Positions 34,101-45,330 of a stretch of DNA of 64,000 bases are shown piece by piece. The notes under the pieces are model-generated. The model was given only the letters and a program-made list of their open reading frames with translations, did no database searches and was not told the origin of the DNA. The stretch comes from Callorhinus ursinus (taxonomy: Eukaryota > Chordata > Mammalia > Carnivora > Otariidae), in assembly GCF_003265705.1 (NCBI RefSeq), contig NW_020312788.1:6833141-6897140 (forward strand), written 5' to 3'. The translations under genes and the position numbers were made by a program. Within the stretch, counting starts at the first letter, position 1; each line of letters starts with the position of its first letter.

Positions 34101-37100
34101 TCTAATCTTTAGGTGAAAGTAGGTGATTCATGGATCTAGTCCAACCTGCTGATGCTTTTCTCTCCTCCTCATATGCTCCCCTAACCTCACACTTTCCTCT
34201 CCTAGAGATGGGTGTCATGGGCCCAGTTGCAGAAAGACGTTAGTATTTCTGAGGAAAATCTTTGGCATCAAGCCAGGGGTACCCAGCATGTATGCTTCTC
34301 CTGAGTGCCTCCCACCGACATTCATATCCCAGCACTGCTCGAGGGTTGTAGTGCTGCCCTTTCATCATGACCTCTACTATCTAGCACCAAACTGGCTTCA
34401 GTGACAACTGCACTAGCCACAGCATATTCTGGGCATTTCTCCTACTTGTAAGAACATGATGTTGTTGGAAATGATGAAGTTCCAGAGTCTAGCATATCAC
34501 TTAATAAATAAAACTTTGTACTGCCCGGGTAGTCCCTAGTCTTTATATTCCTATCCTTGAATTTACCGTCTCCTATTAAACTTAATTATTCAAAGTAACA
34601 AATGGATATTTCACCAAAGAATCTTTGGTAAATATATCAATTTGTCTACAGAGCTACACGGAAAAACTCTGTTCTCGACATTGCATTAACATTTCAGAGA
34701 CCACACAGTAGTTTATAGTTTTCGAGACAGAAAACACTTTCAAAGAAAGCCACTGGCCCAGGCATATGTGAAACCTTTACTGTGGAATCGACACTTACCC
34801 CTGTGTGTCCAGCGTATTCACTGATTTTAATTTCACTGCTTATGTCCAGTCTTTGACAAGCTGTTTTGATGACTTCATTCACAAATCATTTTCCTATTCT
34901 CACCAATCATTGACTAAAAACAAACTAGCTTATAGATTCTTTGGGATCTTTTCTTTATGTCTTAAGAAAAAAAATAAATTAATGGTTGTTCAAAAGCCAT
35001 GTTTAGGAGTAAAGTCCATTCTCATCCTTTAGAGTTCAGACACTTTTTCAATTGGTTAATATATGATGATCCTGTATTCATAAAGATATCACTGATCATC
35101 AGGTTCTTCCCAAGATAAATCCTATGATAAATTCCTCTCGACATGTAAGTAAAGGTATTGCATGTTCTACAATCATTTCATTTGCAGATGAAGGGTTCTT
35201 GTATTTGCCCTTAACTTTTCTGGGCAGAAATTCAGAAGCAGAACTCTGGCCTGTTAAGAGGCACAGCTGTACCCTGCAGGTAGAATGAAAAGGTCCTAGA
35301 TGAGGTCTTGAATGCATGTCCGTACATGCTTCACACTGCAACCTAATGTGCAGCCGCGGACCACCCCACCTGAGATAATAAATGAGAAATTCTCAGGGCT
35401 GTTGAGCACTTTGCAAATTTTCACAGTGGATCAGCACAAACTTAGTTAGCACAGGTGTTCACATAATTGTGATTCATTGGAAAAATTCTCAGTGCTCAAT
35501 AGCCCTCACACTTTTCCCTCCTAGGTGCTGGTTGAGTGTGAGTATATTGTGGGGAAATGTGCCATGATGTTGGGCTCCACTGGCTCTTGGCTAAAGGGTG
35601 TTGGGCTGATAAAAAAGAACTGCTAAATGTGTCCAATTCTCTTGGTCCATTTGCTTAAGTCTCTGAAACTGGAGAATGACATGTATTCAATAGTTCAATA
35701 GCTAGAAACCAAGTCCAACATTAAAAAAGAAATCCCTTCTGATATTGGATAATATTAAGACTTTTTCTGAGGTTATTTTAAAAATCATTAAATCCCAAAT
35801 AATGTAAAGGTCTCATTCCTCATTTTTCTTGCATTGTAGCTGCCATCTTCTGGGGAACTGTGCTCAGTCCCATCTAATTGCCAGTTCTGCTCATTTCTTA
35901 AGGTTGGCCACCATTTAGAATACAACTCAGAGGTAATCATTCTGAACTAGTGAGACAGCTCACTCTACAGTCAGCCCTTTGTATCAGTCTTAGCTTGTCT
36001 CTTTACAGAGTTAAACAAAATGATCTGATACAAGATTTGCATAGCCTTTAATGCAATGAATTAAATAACTGGGGGATTTAAAAAAAACTGATCATATAGT
36101 TTATGAATATTGATTAGGCTCCTACATTGTGCTTGACTTCGTGGTAAGTACCCTGAATTTGAGGATAAAGTAAAAGAGAAAGTATCTGCCTATGCTTCAT
36201 GTATGATCCACATATGGCTGCTTTACTCTATGATTTTTTTAATAAACAGTGAATTAAAAGGATTTCAAATTTCTACGGTTTCCTCTATTGAAAATTACTT
36301 CAGCAGGTTTGCCTGCTGTTGATTCCTGTGTCCCTGCCCACAGAATTTCTTCTTAAGGGAAGTGATCAAACAGATCATACTTTCTATTTCTGTTAAACTT
36401 CCACTAATTTCTTTCAAGCATTTGATGTATAAGTCTATGCTGATTTGAATGGATCTATAGACTTTTTCCAACTTCTTCCTAAGGGAAGAGCAAACACGTG
36501 CTTTCATAAATTATTTCAAATGATCAACTAAAGATATAAACCTAAGCACAGATGCAAAAACCCTCAGTGGTCCTTATACTACCTCAAACCAAGAACCTAC
36601 CTGGTACCATCACAAAGGAGGGTCCAAGTCTTTTTTTTCTTTATTCTGAAATACCGCAGCTCTTCTCAAAAATGGATGTTTCTCCATTTTCCAATAGAGA
36701 AACAGAGCATTAGTACTGACAGAAATCCCACATCTTTCATCAGCTACCTCATGTTCCCAAATGAGACACTAGGCTAATAGACACATTATTACTAGCAGAT
36801 GCTTTAGCCCCCCACCCTTATACTCTCCCCTATTCTTTTCACCTACAGGGGACCAGGGTGTCACTAAGAATCCAGCTGTCTGAACTGGACACAGAATTGT
36901 ATGACCTTAATGTCTCCTTTTCTCTGAATTCTTGCTGAACTTACTAAATCCTACTGGTCTCTCTAGATTCGGAAAGCCATTCCAAAGAAGAGAGGAAAAA
37001 AACCGCATCTGAGATACAGCAACACTTTCATGAAATTTCAGAATTAAAAAAAAAAAATTCAAAAAGGAAAAGATCCAAAAATAGAGCACTTACTAAGGAA

Positions 37101-38390
37101 CTAAAATGTTTAAATTGTGTTTCTAGAAGATTCTGTTGTTTGTTCTTGATCCTTATCAGAGTTTGGTTTTGAGAGAACAGGGCATGGAAAGGGCAGTGGA
37201 TCCCTGTAGAAATATACAGAAGGTATGCTACTCTTGTCCCTGTAGGTGTGGGAGTATCAACAGGTGAAAAATCATTCTCCAACTTAGCGGTGGGACGGGG
37301 AAGGAAGTTGGTCCAAAGCTAATGAAAAACTTTTGAAGTCTTAGATAAAAACAGTAATATTTATTGATAGGTGTACACAGAGAATATTTAGTATAAAAAT
37401 TGTGGAACCCTAAGGTTGCTAATAGTGGTACAAGCACTTCATTGTCCACAAATGTTTATTAAATTATGTTCTCTAAAATCAACATTTATCATACTGAAAT
37501 ATATAGACTTTGTCTAAATAGTAAGTAATATCTGAAGCCCAATCAAATAGCAAATTGATGAAGTCAGGACATTTTACTGTCAAGATCACCTTTTTTTATT
37601 GTAAGAAATTAACTTTTAGTGAATATCTAAGCTTATGACGGTATTTGTGAACCACACAGATCGCTGCTGAGAACTGCAACTCTAATTATATTTGAAACAC
37701 CTCTTCATTCATTGATGTTTATTATTGCCATCCTAAGACACAAAGTTTTAGATTTCTGCTCAGTAGTATAAATAGACTTCTCTGATTTGTTCAGTCTTAT
37801 TTCCAAACTGCAGGCGTTAGTTGGTGTGTTATCTTTAATAGTGAAAGATATACTATTCCATCTTTAAAGCCATGATCAAGATGTTTTTCAGGCTTGAAAA
37901 TGAAATATCCATAGCATTTTTTTTTAGCTCAATCAAACCTCTTTCCTGTCTCTCTCTCCCTCTCTTCTCCCCTATCTTTCAACACCAGCATGAGTGCTAA
38001 TTTATGTGATGATTCTGCTATTCTAATGTTATTCTACAATTCACAAACAAGGCACTTTACATCCTCAAAAATTGTCTCCAAAATATTGCAGCCTTGTTCT
38101 GATATTATTCCTACGTCTAACTTCTTACATTACCATATATTTTTGTTTACAATTCTTTAGTAGGATATAGTGAGTTTTGCATTGGCCACTAAAATAATAC
38201 TTAAATCATCTTTATAAGAAATAAGAGAAAAAATGGATGCATCCTTTCTTTTCTGGAGTGGGATACTGGCCTTGGATATCACTAAGACCAGTGGAATATG
38301 TTAGAAATAACATGTTTCAAAAAAATCTGTGTGGGAGCAGGGGAGAGGAATGCCTAAAGAGTTTGCAACATTATTTCTTGTGCTAGTCTC
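34100..38390. other. Long repeat-poor noncoding stretch
   Basis: Over 4 kb without a SINE or clear LINE/LTR. At 36090-36200 'TGATTAGGCTCCTACATTGT' onward weakly recalls the start of the ancient dispersed repeat. ORFs up to 84 codons are random-looking. Confidence 0.45.
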
Positions 38391-38454
38391 CCTGAGAGTA
38401 TATTAAAAACAAAGTAACCTCTCTTGGGTCTGGGATGCTTTTGGTATACCCTTG

Positions 38455-38530
38455 CTGAGGGCAGTGGAATGGACCAGATGGTCTCTTGAGGTCTCCTCCA
38501 AGCCTCTCACACCCTAATACATGGTCAGAG
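38455..38530 (+). repeat. Possible L3/CR1 LINE 3' end
   Basis: 'GGACCAGATGGTCTCTTGAG' followed by 'GTCTCCTCCAAGCCTCTCAC' resembles the 3' terminal block of L3/CR1 LINEs. Confidence 0.4.
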
Positions 38531-38599
38531 TACAAGAGATCCAACTTTATTCTCATTTTGAGGAAGGTATTCTTGTAGGTTGGCCCCTTTTTCATCCAG

Positions 38600-39580
38600 A
38601 TATTGTTTAAGCTACATTAACTTGCTTCTATTAGGGAGAATTGAATTCCTGTGGTATTGGAAGGAAAAAAAAAATCCTCTTGCATCAGATTCAAATGTTT
38701 TCCAGATCTACTGGTGGTAATTGACATAATTCATTTTAATGAGTTAGAAGTATTTGAAGAGCTTTCAGTGAAAACATGTGGGGCCACTCTATAAATTCCT
38801 AGGCTTTTAGAACCCCCTCGGTCTCCAGTGTTTCTACATTTGCCATATCCAGTAAACTGATAAACAAAAATGATTTATTGTAAAATAGTTATAAGTAAAG
38901 AAATGTCCTCTGAGGATACAATAATTGTTTTCATTTTCCTTTCCCCAGGGCCAGTGGTATAATAAAATGCTAATAGATGCAAATTATGCATGATCTTTAA
39001 TGCATACTAAAGAGAGACCATTTAAAAATCAGGTACCTTTTGTTGGTGAGTAAGCAGTGGAATATTGTTTTCTTTTTAAGGTCTGGTGCAAACCGGGAAG
39101 GTTCCTTTCTGGATTGTCTGCATGTACAGGCCCACCTCCAGCCTGCTCCAGTTAGACATTCCAGAGGAGGGGTGGAGGCATAATAGGGGGAGGAGAAGAG
39201 ACAAACAAAAACATCTTTGGCTCCAAATGATTCCATAAGGAAATCTTGGAAAGAAAAACAAGCGTCACCCCAACTGGACAGCCGCTGCGACTTAAAGAAG
39301 AGAAAATTGAAATACATGAAAAATCAATGAGGTAATAATTAAATTGTGGGGCACAGCGTACAGCAGTCGGGACACTCCATGCATTTGGTAATGGAGACAG
39401 GGAACTGAAGTCATCAGTAGTTAAGAGGGAGCAAAGAACAGCCCTCATCTGGAAGCTAATTTCATGATGAGACACTAAAAAACACATACCTGCTACAGTA
39501 TAGAGGATATTTATAGGAGGTTAAAGATACAAATTAAAGTCCAGGAGCCTATACATTCCTGATTACCCAGCATTCTTAAA
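38600..39580. other. Repeat-poor noncoding stretch
   Basis: No repeat is recognised. 39327-39345 has clustered homeodomain-like cores (GGTAATAATTAAATTG) and 39450-39465 has GCTAATTTCATGATGAG. ORFs of 106 and 111 codons on the minus strand overlap in different frames and have no family. Confidence 0.45.
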
Positions 39581-39589
39581 TCAGTCCTC

Positions 39590-39775
39590 CTCAGTCTCAC
39601 ACCTGGGGTCTCAGCTGCAGTGTAGCTGTCATTTACGCTACCCATGGCCCACGATTGATGACAGTCATTCGCTGATGAAGCTGTATACATCATTTCTGTC
39701 CGAGCTGCACTGGCCAGATGGACCCTGACCATCCATCGCCTGTCAGGGACGCATCTGTTCACACTGCTGCTAGGG
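39590..39775. promoter_or_regulatory. Candidate enhancer: PBX/HOX and MEIS/PREP motif cluster
   Basis: Within about 135 bp there are three MEIS/PREP cores: CTGTCA at 39626-39631, TGACAG at 39659-39664 and CTGTCA at 39740-39745. Two of them sit beside PBX/HOX-like octamers: GATTGATG at 39653-39660 overlaps TGACAG, and CCATCCATC at 39729-39738 (GATGGATGG on the minus strand) is next to CTGTCA. E-boxes CAGCTG (39612) and CAGATG (39715) also occur. No repeat is recognised. The arrangement resembles HOX-PBX-MEIS elements of hindbrain enhancers. Activity is inferred, not shown. Confidence 0.4.
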
Positions 39776-40255
39776 GTACTAACAAGTCATTGGCTTTCCA
39801 AAAGGACAGTGTCAGCTGGATAGGGCACAACATAAAAACTGGTGTTGCTGGGTCTTTCTTTCTTTTTTCTTTCGTTTCCTTTTTTAAATCAAGAAACGGG
39901 TTGGTTTGTTTTTTTTTCCCTCTTAATAGGGGATACATTGCATTAACTTTTTTAAAAAGTAGAAGTAGGGATATCCAAAAGATCAGAGACACTTTATCAA
40001 CTTCGTATTGATAAAGCAAGTTGGTTTTCTTTCTGAAATTTGTTGTTGTTGATGATGTCATTAATAAAATATCATCCATTTGAGATTATGATATGAAAAT
40101 GTTTGTGAAGATCTGGGAAGTTTCATTACCGATATTTGTTTCTATTATGAAAAGTCATTGATGTCTATGTACTCTTTTGTTCCAAATCCAGGTTAATGTT
40201 ACTTGTTTTACTTCTTTGTATTAAATAAAATTATCTCTGGGGCTGAAAGAAAATG
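39776..40255. other. T-rich noncoding sequence
   Basis: Pyrimidine-rich tract at 39855-39890 and AT-rich sequence; nothing recognised. Confidence 0.4.
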
Positions 40256-40373
40256 TAATCCAAAGAAAAATTTGCAATATGTTTCCATAAATCTAATCAG
40301 TAACAAGATAGTCCTAATCCAGAGAAAGTTCTGTAATAAATTTCCATAAATCTAATCATAGTAAGATAGTTCA
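40256..40373. repeat. 59-bp tandem duplication
   Basis: Two head-to-tail units begin TAATCC at 40256 and 40315. The shared core is TTTCCATAAATCTAATCA at about 40282 and 40341, followed by AAGATAGT. The units differ at roughly one position in six, so the duplication is old. Confidence 0.8.
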
Positions 40374-40529
40374 AGTCTGGTGAAGACCATGTTTTCATGT
40401 TAATTTGTGGCCACTTTAAAATGTGTTTACAAGAAAAGGAATTGTTTTATCATCTGGATGAAGCAGTACCTGTGGTTTAATTAGTCCTTCTGTGTCAAGA
40501 ACCATTTGGGCACTTTCCCTATATTTTCT

Positions 40530-40700
40530 GGGCATTTTCCCTCCATTTGCTCTTCACGTCCATATGAGGTAGAACTCTTATTCCCATTTTCCTGATCAAG
40601 AAACTAAAGAATAAAGAGTTAAAGGTTCCACATGTAGTGTTAGTGGAAGAACTGGGATTTGGGCCCAAAGTAGTTCTGACACCAAAGTCCAGAGGTTAAT
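40530..40700 (-). repeat. MIR SINE
   Basis: On the plus strand 'CATATGAGGTAGAACTCTTA', 'TTCCCATTTTCCTGATCAAG', 'AAACTAAAGAATAAAGAGTT' and 'GAACTGGGATTTGGGCCC' are the reverse complement of MIR. Confidence 0.72.
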
Positions 40701-41760
40701 TTCTTTTTGATTTGAGCTCCTAAAAATGATCTTCAGATATGGATCAAAACAGTCATTACTGCCCAGCATCCCGATACCTTTTCTAAATTTTTACTTTTGT
40801 TATAAAAAAAATAAAATTATTTTGCCTTGGCTGAAATTTAACAAGAGGGATTTTAAATTAAGCAAGAATGAGAACATGAGTCAAAATCAGACAATTAATT
40901 GGTTTCTTTTTAAAATTAAAGATAGAATTTACATTTTAAAATCTACTTTGTCATGTAGAGACATGTTTCAAAAAGATTCATAATCAACACCCACAGAATG
41001 TTTTTAAGTGAATAAAAGTTTAAAATCTACTCAAAATGATGTTGAAGAAAGCAGAGCATGTGGCAAGACCAGTCTTCAACAGGTAAGCAAAGCAGAGGCA
41101 ACTATTAGGATGAATATGAAAGTGAGTGGGTATCCATAGAGATCCTTAAAATAAAATTATTTATGAATACATATCTCAAGCACAGCCTCCAGCTCTTTAT
41201 TGCTTCAGTTTCCTGATTTTAAAAAATGAAAAAAAAATGCACACTTTTTTTTTTCCATCAATGGAATTGTATTTTATAAACTTGGGTAAAAACTTACTGT
41301 AAAAGAAAAGAATCTAATTTTACTAGATAGAAAACTGATAAAGAGATGAGGCCATTTTCAAGGTCACAGAGGAGGCATTTCTATATTGGCAATGTGAGGC
41401 ACGTTGTTGAAAAATATGAGTGACTATAAACCTCATTTTGGCTGTCAGCTTTGGCAGCGGCAAGAGATCTGCGGGGAAATTTCTCCATAATTCTCCATTT
41501 TGGCTTCATAAATTGGCAAACCACATGGTTTTTCTTGCTATGAAGGTCTTAACCTCCAATTAATTTACTTTGCTCTTTTTCTTACAATTTTTCTTCCTGT
41601 AGAAATATGGTAAAACTTTGAAACAAAACTAAATTTCTTGGTGTCTTCTACTGTTTTAACTCCTGAGCAAATATATTTTTACAAAGAAAGTTTCCATAAA
41701 TATGCAATGGTAAGTCTATATAAACTGATTGCCATTCTTGGTTCCTCCTGCATTCAAATA
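40700..41760. other. Noncoding, nothing recognised
   Basis: AT-rich. A plus-strand ORF of 85 codons is lysine- and asparagine-rich and random in character. Confidence 0.4.
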
Positions 41761-41764
41761 TGAA

Positions 41765-42180
41765 TGGTCCACACTCTAAAGGAATTTATAATTCCTGAAA
41801 GGAGAGGGGAATATTGACAAATAACTACAAACAAGCTAAAATGTCTTTAAATTGTAAAAACAATATTATAAAATTTGAGATGAGATTTCTTACAGCTGAG
41901 ATAGTAAAAAAAAAAATCTTTATGGAGGAGGTAGTATTTGAAATGTCTTTTTTAAACAATGTTTAATTTTTAACTAATTTCTACATCCAATGTGGGGTTC
42001 AAACTCACAACCCCAAAATCAAGATCCACTGACTGAGCCAGCCAGGCAGCCCTTGAAATGAATCTTGATGAATTTATTTAGGAACTTAATTTCTGTTAGA
42101 CAAGAGATGGCATCTCAGGTAAAGGAAACAGATTTATCACAGGGCTCTAGGTAGAGAATCAAAGGTCAGAAGACGTAATA
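41765..42180 (+). repeat. Ancient dispersed repeat, split by a SINE
   Basis: 'CACACTCTAAAGGAATTTAT' and 'TATTGACAAATAACTACAAA' match the start of the repeat seen at 19.69 kb ('...catggagctta...'). It resumes after the short SINE at 41.95-42.05 kb. Confidence 0.45.
41938..42060 (-). mobile_element. Old short tRNA-derived SINE (SINEC-related)
   Basis: On the plus strand the insert (41946-42052) ends 'ACTGAGCCAGCCAGGCAGCC' and contains 'TGTGGGGTTCAAACTCACAA' (box B region, reverse). This is the reverse complement of the tRNA-like head of a Can-SINE with a short body. Short target duplication TTGAAATG at 41938-41945 and 42053-42060. It lacks the CT-rich middle of the other copies and is more diverged, so it is older. 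Confidence 0.82.
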
Positions 42181-42404
42181 GTGAGGACACTAATTTGTAT
42201 TGCATTTGTATATTACTTATCATAGATGCTTTGTTAATGTTTTCTAAATGTGTGAGTAAATGAATGAATAGTAAAAATGAGTTAAAATCTTTAAGAGTCT
42301 TGCACATCCATGAGTTAGAATTTACAATTCCATCATAAAAAAACAAAACAAAACAAAACAATAAGCTCTATAGTGGTAGGTAAGAAACTACTCTTTTCAA
42401 AAAT

Positions 42405-42860
42405 ATGCATGTACTAAATCCTCATCCCTGGCTCCCATGAATATGTACATGGTGAGAGGGGTTTTGCAGAAGTGATTAAAGGTGGAGATCCTGAGTTGGA
42501 GAGACTATTTTGAATTATCCAGGTGTGCCCAACCTAATCGAATGAGTTCTTAAAAGAGAACATTTCCACACTTGGTTCAGAAGGAGATGTGACTGGACAA
42601 AGCATGAGATAGAGATGACATTGCTGACTTTGAAGGTGGAGAAAAGGTGCCACGAGCCAAGAATGCAAGCCTTTAGAAGTAGGAAAAAGCATGGAAAAAA
42701 AAAAAATGGATTCTCCCCCAGAACCTCCAGGAAGGAATGCAGTTCTGCCAACACTTTCATTTTAGCTCCATCTGACCCATGTCAGACTCTGACCCACAGA
42801 TAATGAACGTGTGTTGTTTTAAGTCCCTAAGTGTGTGGTCATGCATTAAGGCAGATATAT
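42405..42860 (+). mobile_element. MLT1-type LTR (ERVL-MaLR)
   Basis: 'AGATCCTGAGTTGGAGAGAC', 'GAATTATCCAGGTGTGCCCA', 'ACCTAATCGAATGAGTTCTT', 'GGTGCCACGAGCCAAGAATG', 'GGATTCTCCCCCAGAACCTC' and 'GTGTTGTTTTAAGTCCCTAA' are the blocks of an MLT1-type LTR in sense order. No retroviral gene is attached. A poly-A insertion of 12 lies at 42694. Confidence 0.85.
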
Positions 42861-42869
42861 CTATTTTGT

Positions 42870-43645
42870 GTTGTTTGGGCATACCGCAGTTTATAGGTCC
42901 ACCAGGATATTTTCAAACATTGTGTTGCCACCTGGGAAGTCAATGCTGAAAATGTACATATAAAAATTGGGATCAAGCTCTAGGAAGAAAAAGGAATTCA
43001 TTACTAAAATGCATATAAGATATCTGTGATTAAATGATAGGCTGAAATGTCTGTGTTAATTCGTATGTTTGCTTTTCAATAATAAACTTAATATTGAGAT
43101 ATTGGGAGTTTTCAGCATGATCAAGATATAGTTTGATCTTTTTTTGTTGTAATTTTGTGATCTCTTTTGCCTTTGATTCACTAGTTTTCCTAAGCAAAAA
43201 AGAAACGGGACAAGTAAGTCAGCAGAATTATTGAGTTAGATTCTGTGGAATCGTGTTTCTTCTATCTTACGTACCCCATATTAACTCTGACCACAGTCCA
43301 GTCAAAAATTATTGTTTCGATTTGAGGGGTAAAGTCTGTACATATGGTTTAAAAAAAATTGAGTGTCTTGTCCCAATATTCATCCTTTCAAAACAAATGG
43401 CTATTCAGTGTGCCAGTCTTCTGTATATGTCTGGTTGACTTAAGAGGTAGTAAGTATTGTCTGTGAGTAGCCCACCAGAAGTAGCGAGAAGGTTAAGAAT
43501 TTATCGGATAATTTAGGCAATATATATGGTCATTACAAAGAGAACTAAAGAAATGTTTAGCTCAGACTAATTTTCTTCTGGAAAAATTAGGAAAAATTGA
43601 GGAAAACGAATATAAAGTTTTGTGCTCGAGTCGCTTTTCATATGT
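42870..43645. other. Noncoding, nothing recognised
   Basis: AT-rich sequence, no repeat or coding signal that I recognise. Confidence 0.4.
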
Positions 43646-43649
43646 GGAT

Positions 43650-43779
43650 TTGTGGTATTCTTTGTTTTGTTTTGGTTTTTAGCCAACCAACATTGATCTT
43701 TTATTTTTTTTTTAATTTTTTATTGTTATGTTAATCACCATATATTACATCATTAGTTTTTGATTGTGGTATTCTTTGT
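43650..43779 (-). mobile_element. Very short LINE-1 3' end with target duplication
   Basis: On the minus strand 'ATCAAAAACTAATGATGTAA' and 'TATATGGTGATTAACATAAC' followed by an A-rich run are the last about 45 bp of a carnivore LINE-1. The target duplication TTGTGGTATTCTTTGT lies at 43650-43665 and 43764-43779. Beyond the first A-run there is a short unrelated segment (minus strand GATCAATGTTGGTTGGCT) and a second A-rich run before the duplication. Confidence 0.85.
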
Positions 43780-44064
43780 ATACTGAGTAAGCAGGTGGGG
43801 GAATTAATAGATCGCGTTTTTGTAAATAAGTTAGTACTTGATAGCAACATTGCAGCCGAAGTACCGTCTCTGGGCTTTCTGGCCAGTGGCCTTCAGGTTC
43901 ACGCAGAGTCAGGCTGCTTGCAAAATTCTCTTTGGCTTCATTTGCTGTGCATACAAGGTTCTGCTTGTTGGGTTTTCTTTTCACTTCCAAGTTCATATGG
44001 AAGGAATTTCTTTTTTAACTTTGTACCATGCAGGACTCAGTTCCACTGTCCAATTATCCACCTC

Positions 44065-44240
44065 TTCACCTCGGAATCGTCACAGAGCCGCTCCGCGATC
44101 AAGTCGGCTGAACAAATTACTGCGCGTCGTGAGGCTAGACGGGGTGGCCGGACGTCCTGCCGCTCCCGGGACTGGCCGGGAGCCTTGTGGAGAAGTGGGC
44201 AGCCCTGAGGGACCTGGGCAGACCTCCGGTTAACCTCCCA
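44065..44240. promoter_or_regulatory. Small CpG-island-like patch, possible orphan promoter
   Basis: By hand count 16 CpG dinucleotides lie between 44072 and 44229, against roughly one per 100 bp or fewer in most of the window. The patch is locally GC-rich and a CCAAT box (CCAATCA) lies downstream at 44261-44267. Overlapping ORFs of 137 (43795-44208) and 131 codons (43838-44233) cross it in different frames, as expected in stop-poor GC-rich DNA, and match no family. It may be a promoter of an unannotated noncoding transcript or an intragenic CpG island. Confidence 0.5.
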
Positions 44241-44755
44241 AGGGGAAAGCAGACTCCAAGCCAATCACCGATGGCACATCAAAATATTCAACTAACCACG
44301 CACATCCTTTTGCGTTTGCGAACCCTGGGCTGGACACCTGTTTCGCTTAGCCTTGTTGCGGTGGAGGCGGTCTTTTTATTCCTGTTTCCTTCCCTTACAC
44401 AAAGCCTCTGCCAGGAAAAGTCAGCCAAGTCTTACATGTAAAGTGTGACTGGACATAGACAGTGGTGACTCTCTCATCTTACGACCTGTAAATCCAGGCT
44501 GTGCTCTATTCCCATGGAACTTGCTCACTTCCATTTCTTATTTTTCATGTCCCCAAGGTTAAGACAAAACAAACAAACAAAAAACACAAAAAATAAAACG
44601 GACAAACAAAAGCCCTACAACTTTCTTTTTTCCAGTTAGAATAAGGAAGTTTTACAACTTTAAACCATCCACTTCTTTCCACTCTGACGCAAATTTCTAT
44701 TCCATCTCATTCACATTCCGTTCATGTCATTTAAGCCTACCCAAAGATCACAAGA
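44240..44755. other. Noncoding flank of the CpG patch
   Basis: A-rich (CAAA)n tract at 44566-44610; otherwise nothing recognised. Confidence 0.45.
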
Positions 44756-44759
44756 TGTA

Positions 44760-44880
44760 GAGGCAAGCAGATCTGGGATTGGTGTTCATTCTCTCAGGTA
44801 TCTGCCCTGTAACATGAACAAGACACATAGGCTTTCTGTGACTATTTCCTCAGTTGTAAAAACGGGTATAGTTTCTAATT
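44760..44880 (+). repeat. MIR SINE fragment
   Basis: 'GCAGATCTGGGATTGGTGTT', 'GACTATTTCCTCAGTTGTAA' and 'AAACGGGTATAGTTTC' correspond to the middle of MIR in sense orientation. Confidence 0.6.
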
Positions 44881-44884
44881 AATT

Positions 44885-45330
44885 TATTCATTTATTAATT
44901 CTTTAAATTAGTCTCACTCTCCTAGACACTAGAGATAGAAACATGAACAGTGCCTGTCCTCAAGGGGTTTCAGTCTACCGGTTACAGATTGCGAATTAAA
45001 AGGTAATCACTGAGATGGGGACCCTGTGTGGCTCAGTGGGTTAAGCGTCTGACTCTTGGTTTTTGACTCAGGTCATGGTCTCATGGGTCGAGGGATGGAG
45101 CCCTGGGTCTGATTCGAGGTTCAGCAGGGAGTAAGCTTGAGATTCTCTCCCTCTGCCCTTCCCCCTAGTCACATGCATGCTCTCTCGCTCTCTCTCTTTC
45201 TCAAATAAATAAATAAATCATAAAAAGTACAAATAAAAGGTAATCACAGAGAACGTGTACATGGAGCTGGGAGGAGAACAGACCCAAAGCTCTGTGTGGT
45301 TCAAGCGCTTGGCTCTCCAATGACCTGCGG
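44885..45330 (+). repeat. Ancient dispersed repeat, split by a SINE
   Basis: 'TTCATTTATTAATTCTTTAA', 'CTAGACACTAGAGATAGAAA' and 'CAGTGCCTGTCCTCAAGGGG' are the start of the widespread repeat also seen at 19.69 kb. It resumes after the SINE. Confidence 0.55.
44998..45247 (+). mobile_element. SINEC (older sub-type), nested
   Basis: The insert has 'TGTGTGGCTCAGTGGGTTAA', 'GCGTCTGACTCTTGG', 'GACTCAGGTCATGGTCTCAT', a CT-rich body and AAATAAATAAATAAATC. Target duplication AAAAGGTAATCAC at 44998-45010 and 45235-45247. Confidence 0.93.

Noticed and set aside
39740..39780. CTCF site around CTGCTGCTAGGGGTAC
   Set aside because: Two of the final core bases differ from the CTCF consensus, so the match is weak.
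43795..44233. Two overlapping plus-strand ORFs of 137 and 131 codons
   Set aside because: They run in different frames through the CpG-rich patch, share no recognisable domain, and stop-poor GC-rich DNA explains their length. Kept only as a possible promoter region.
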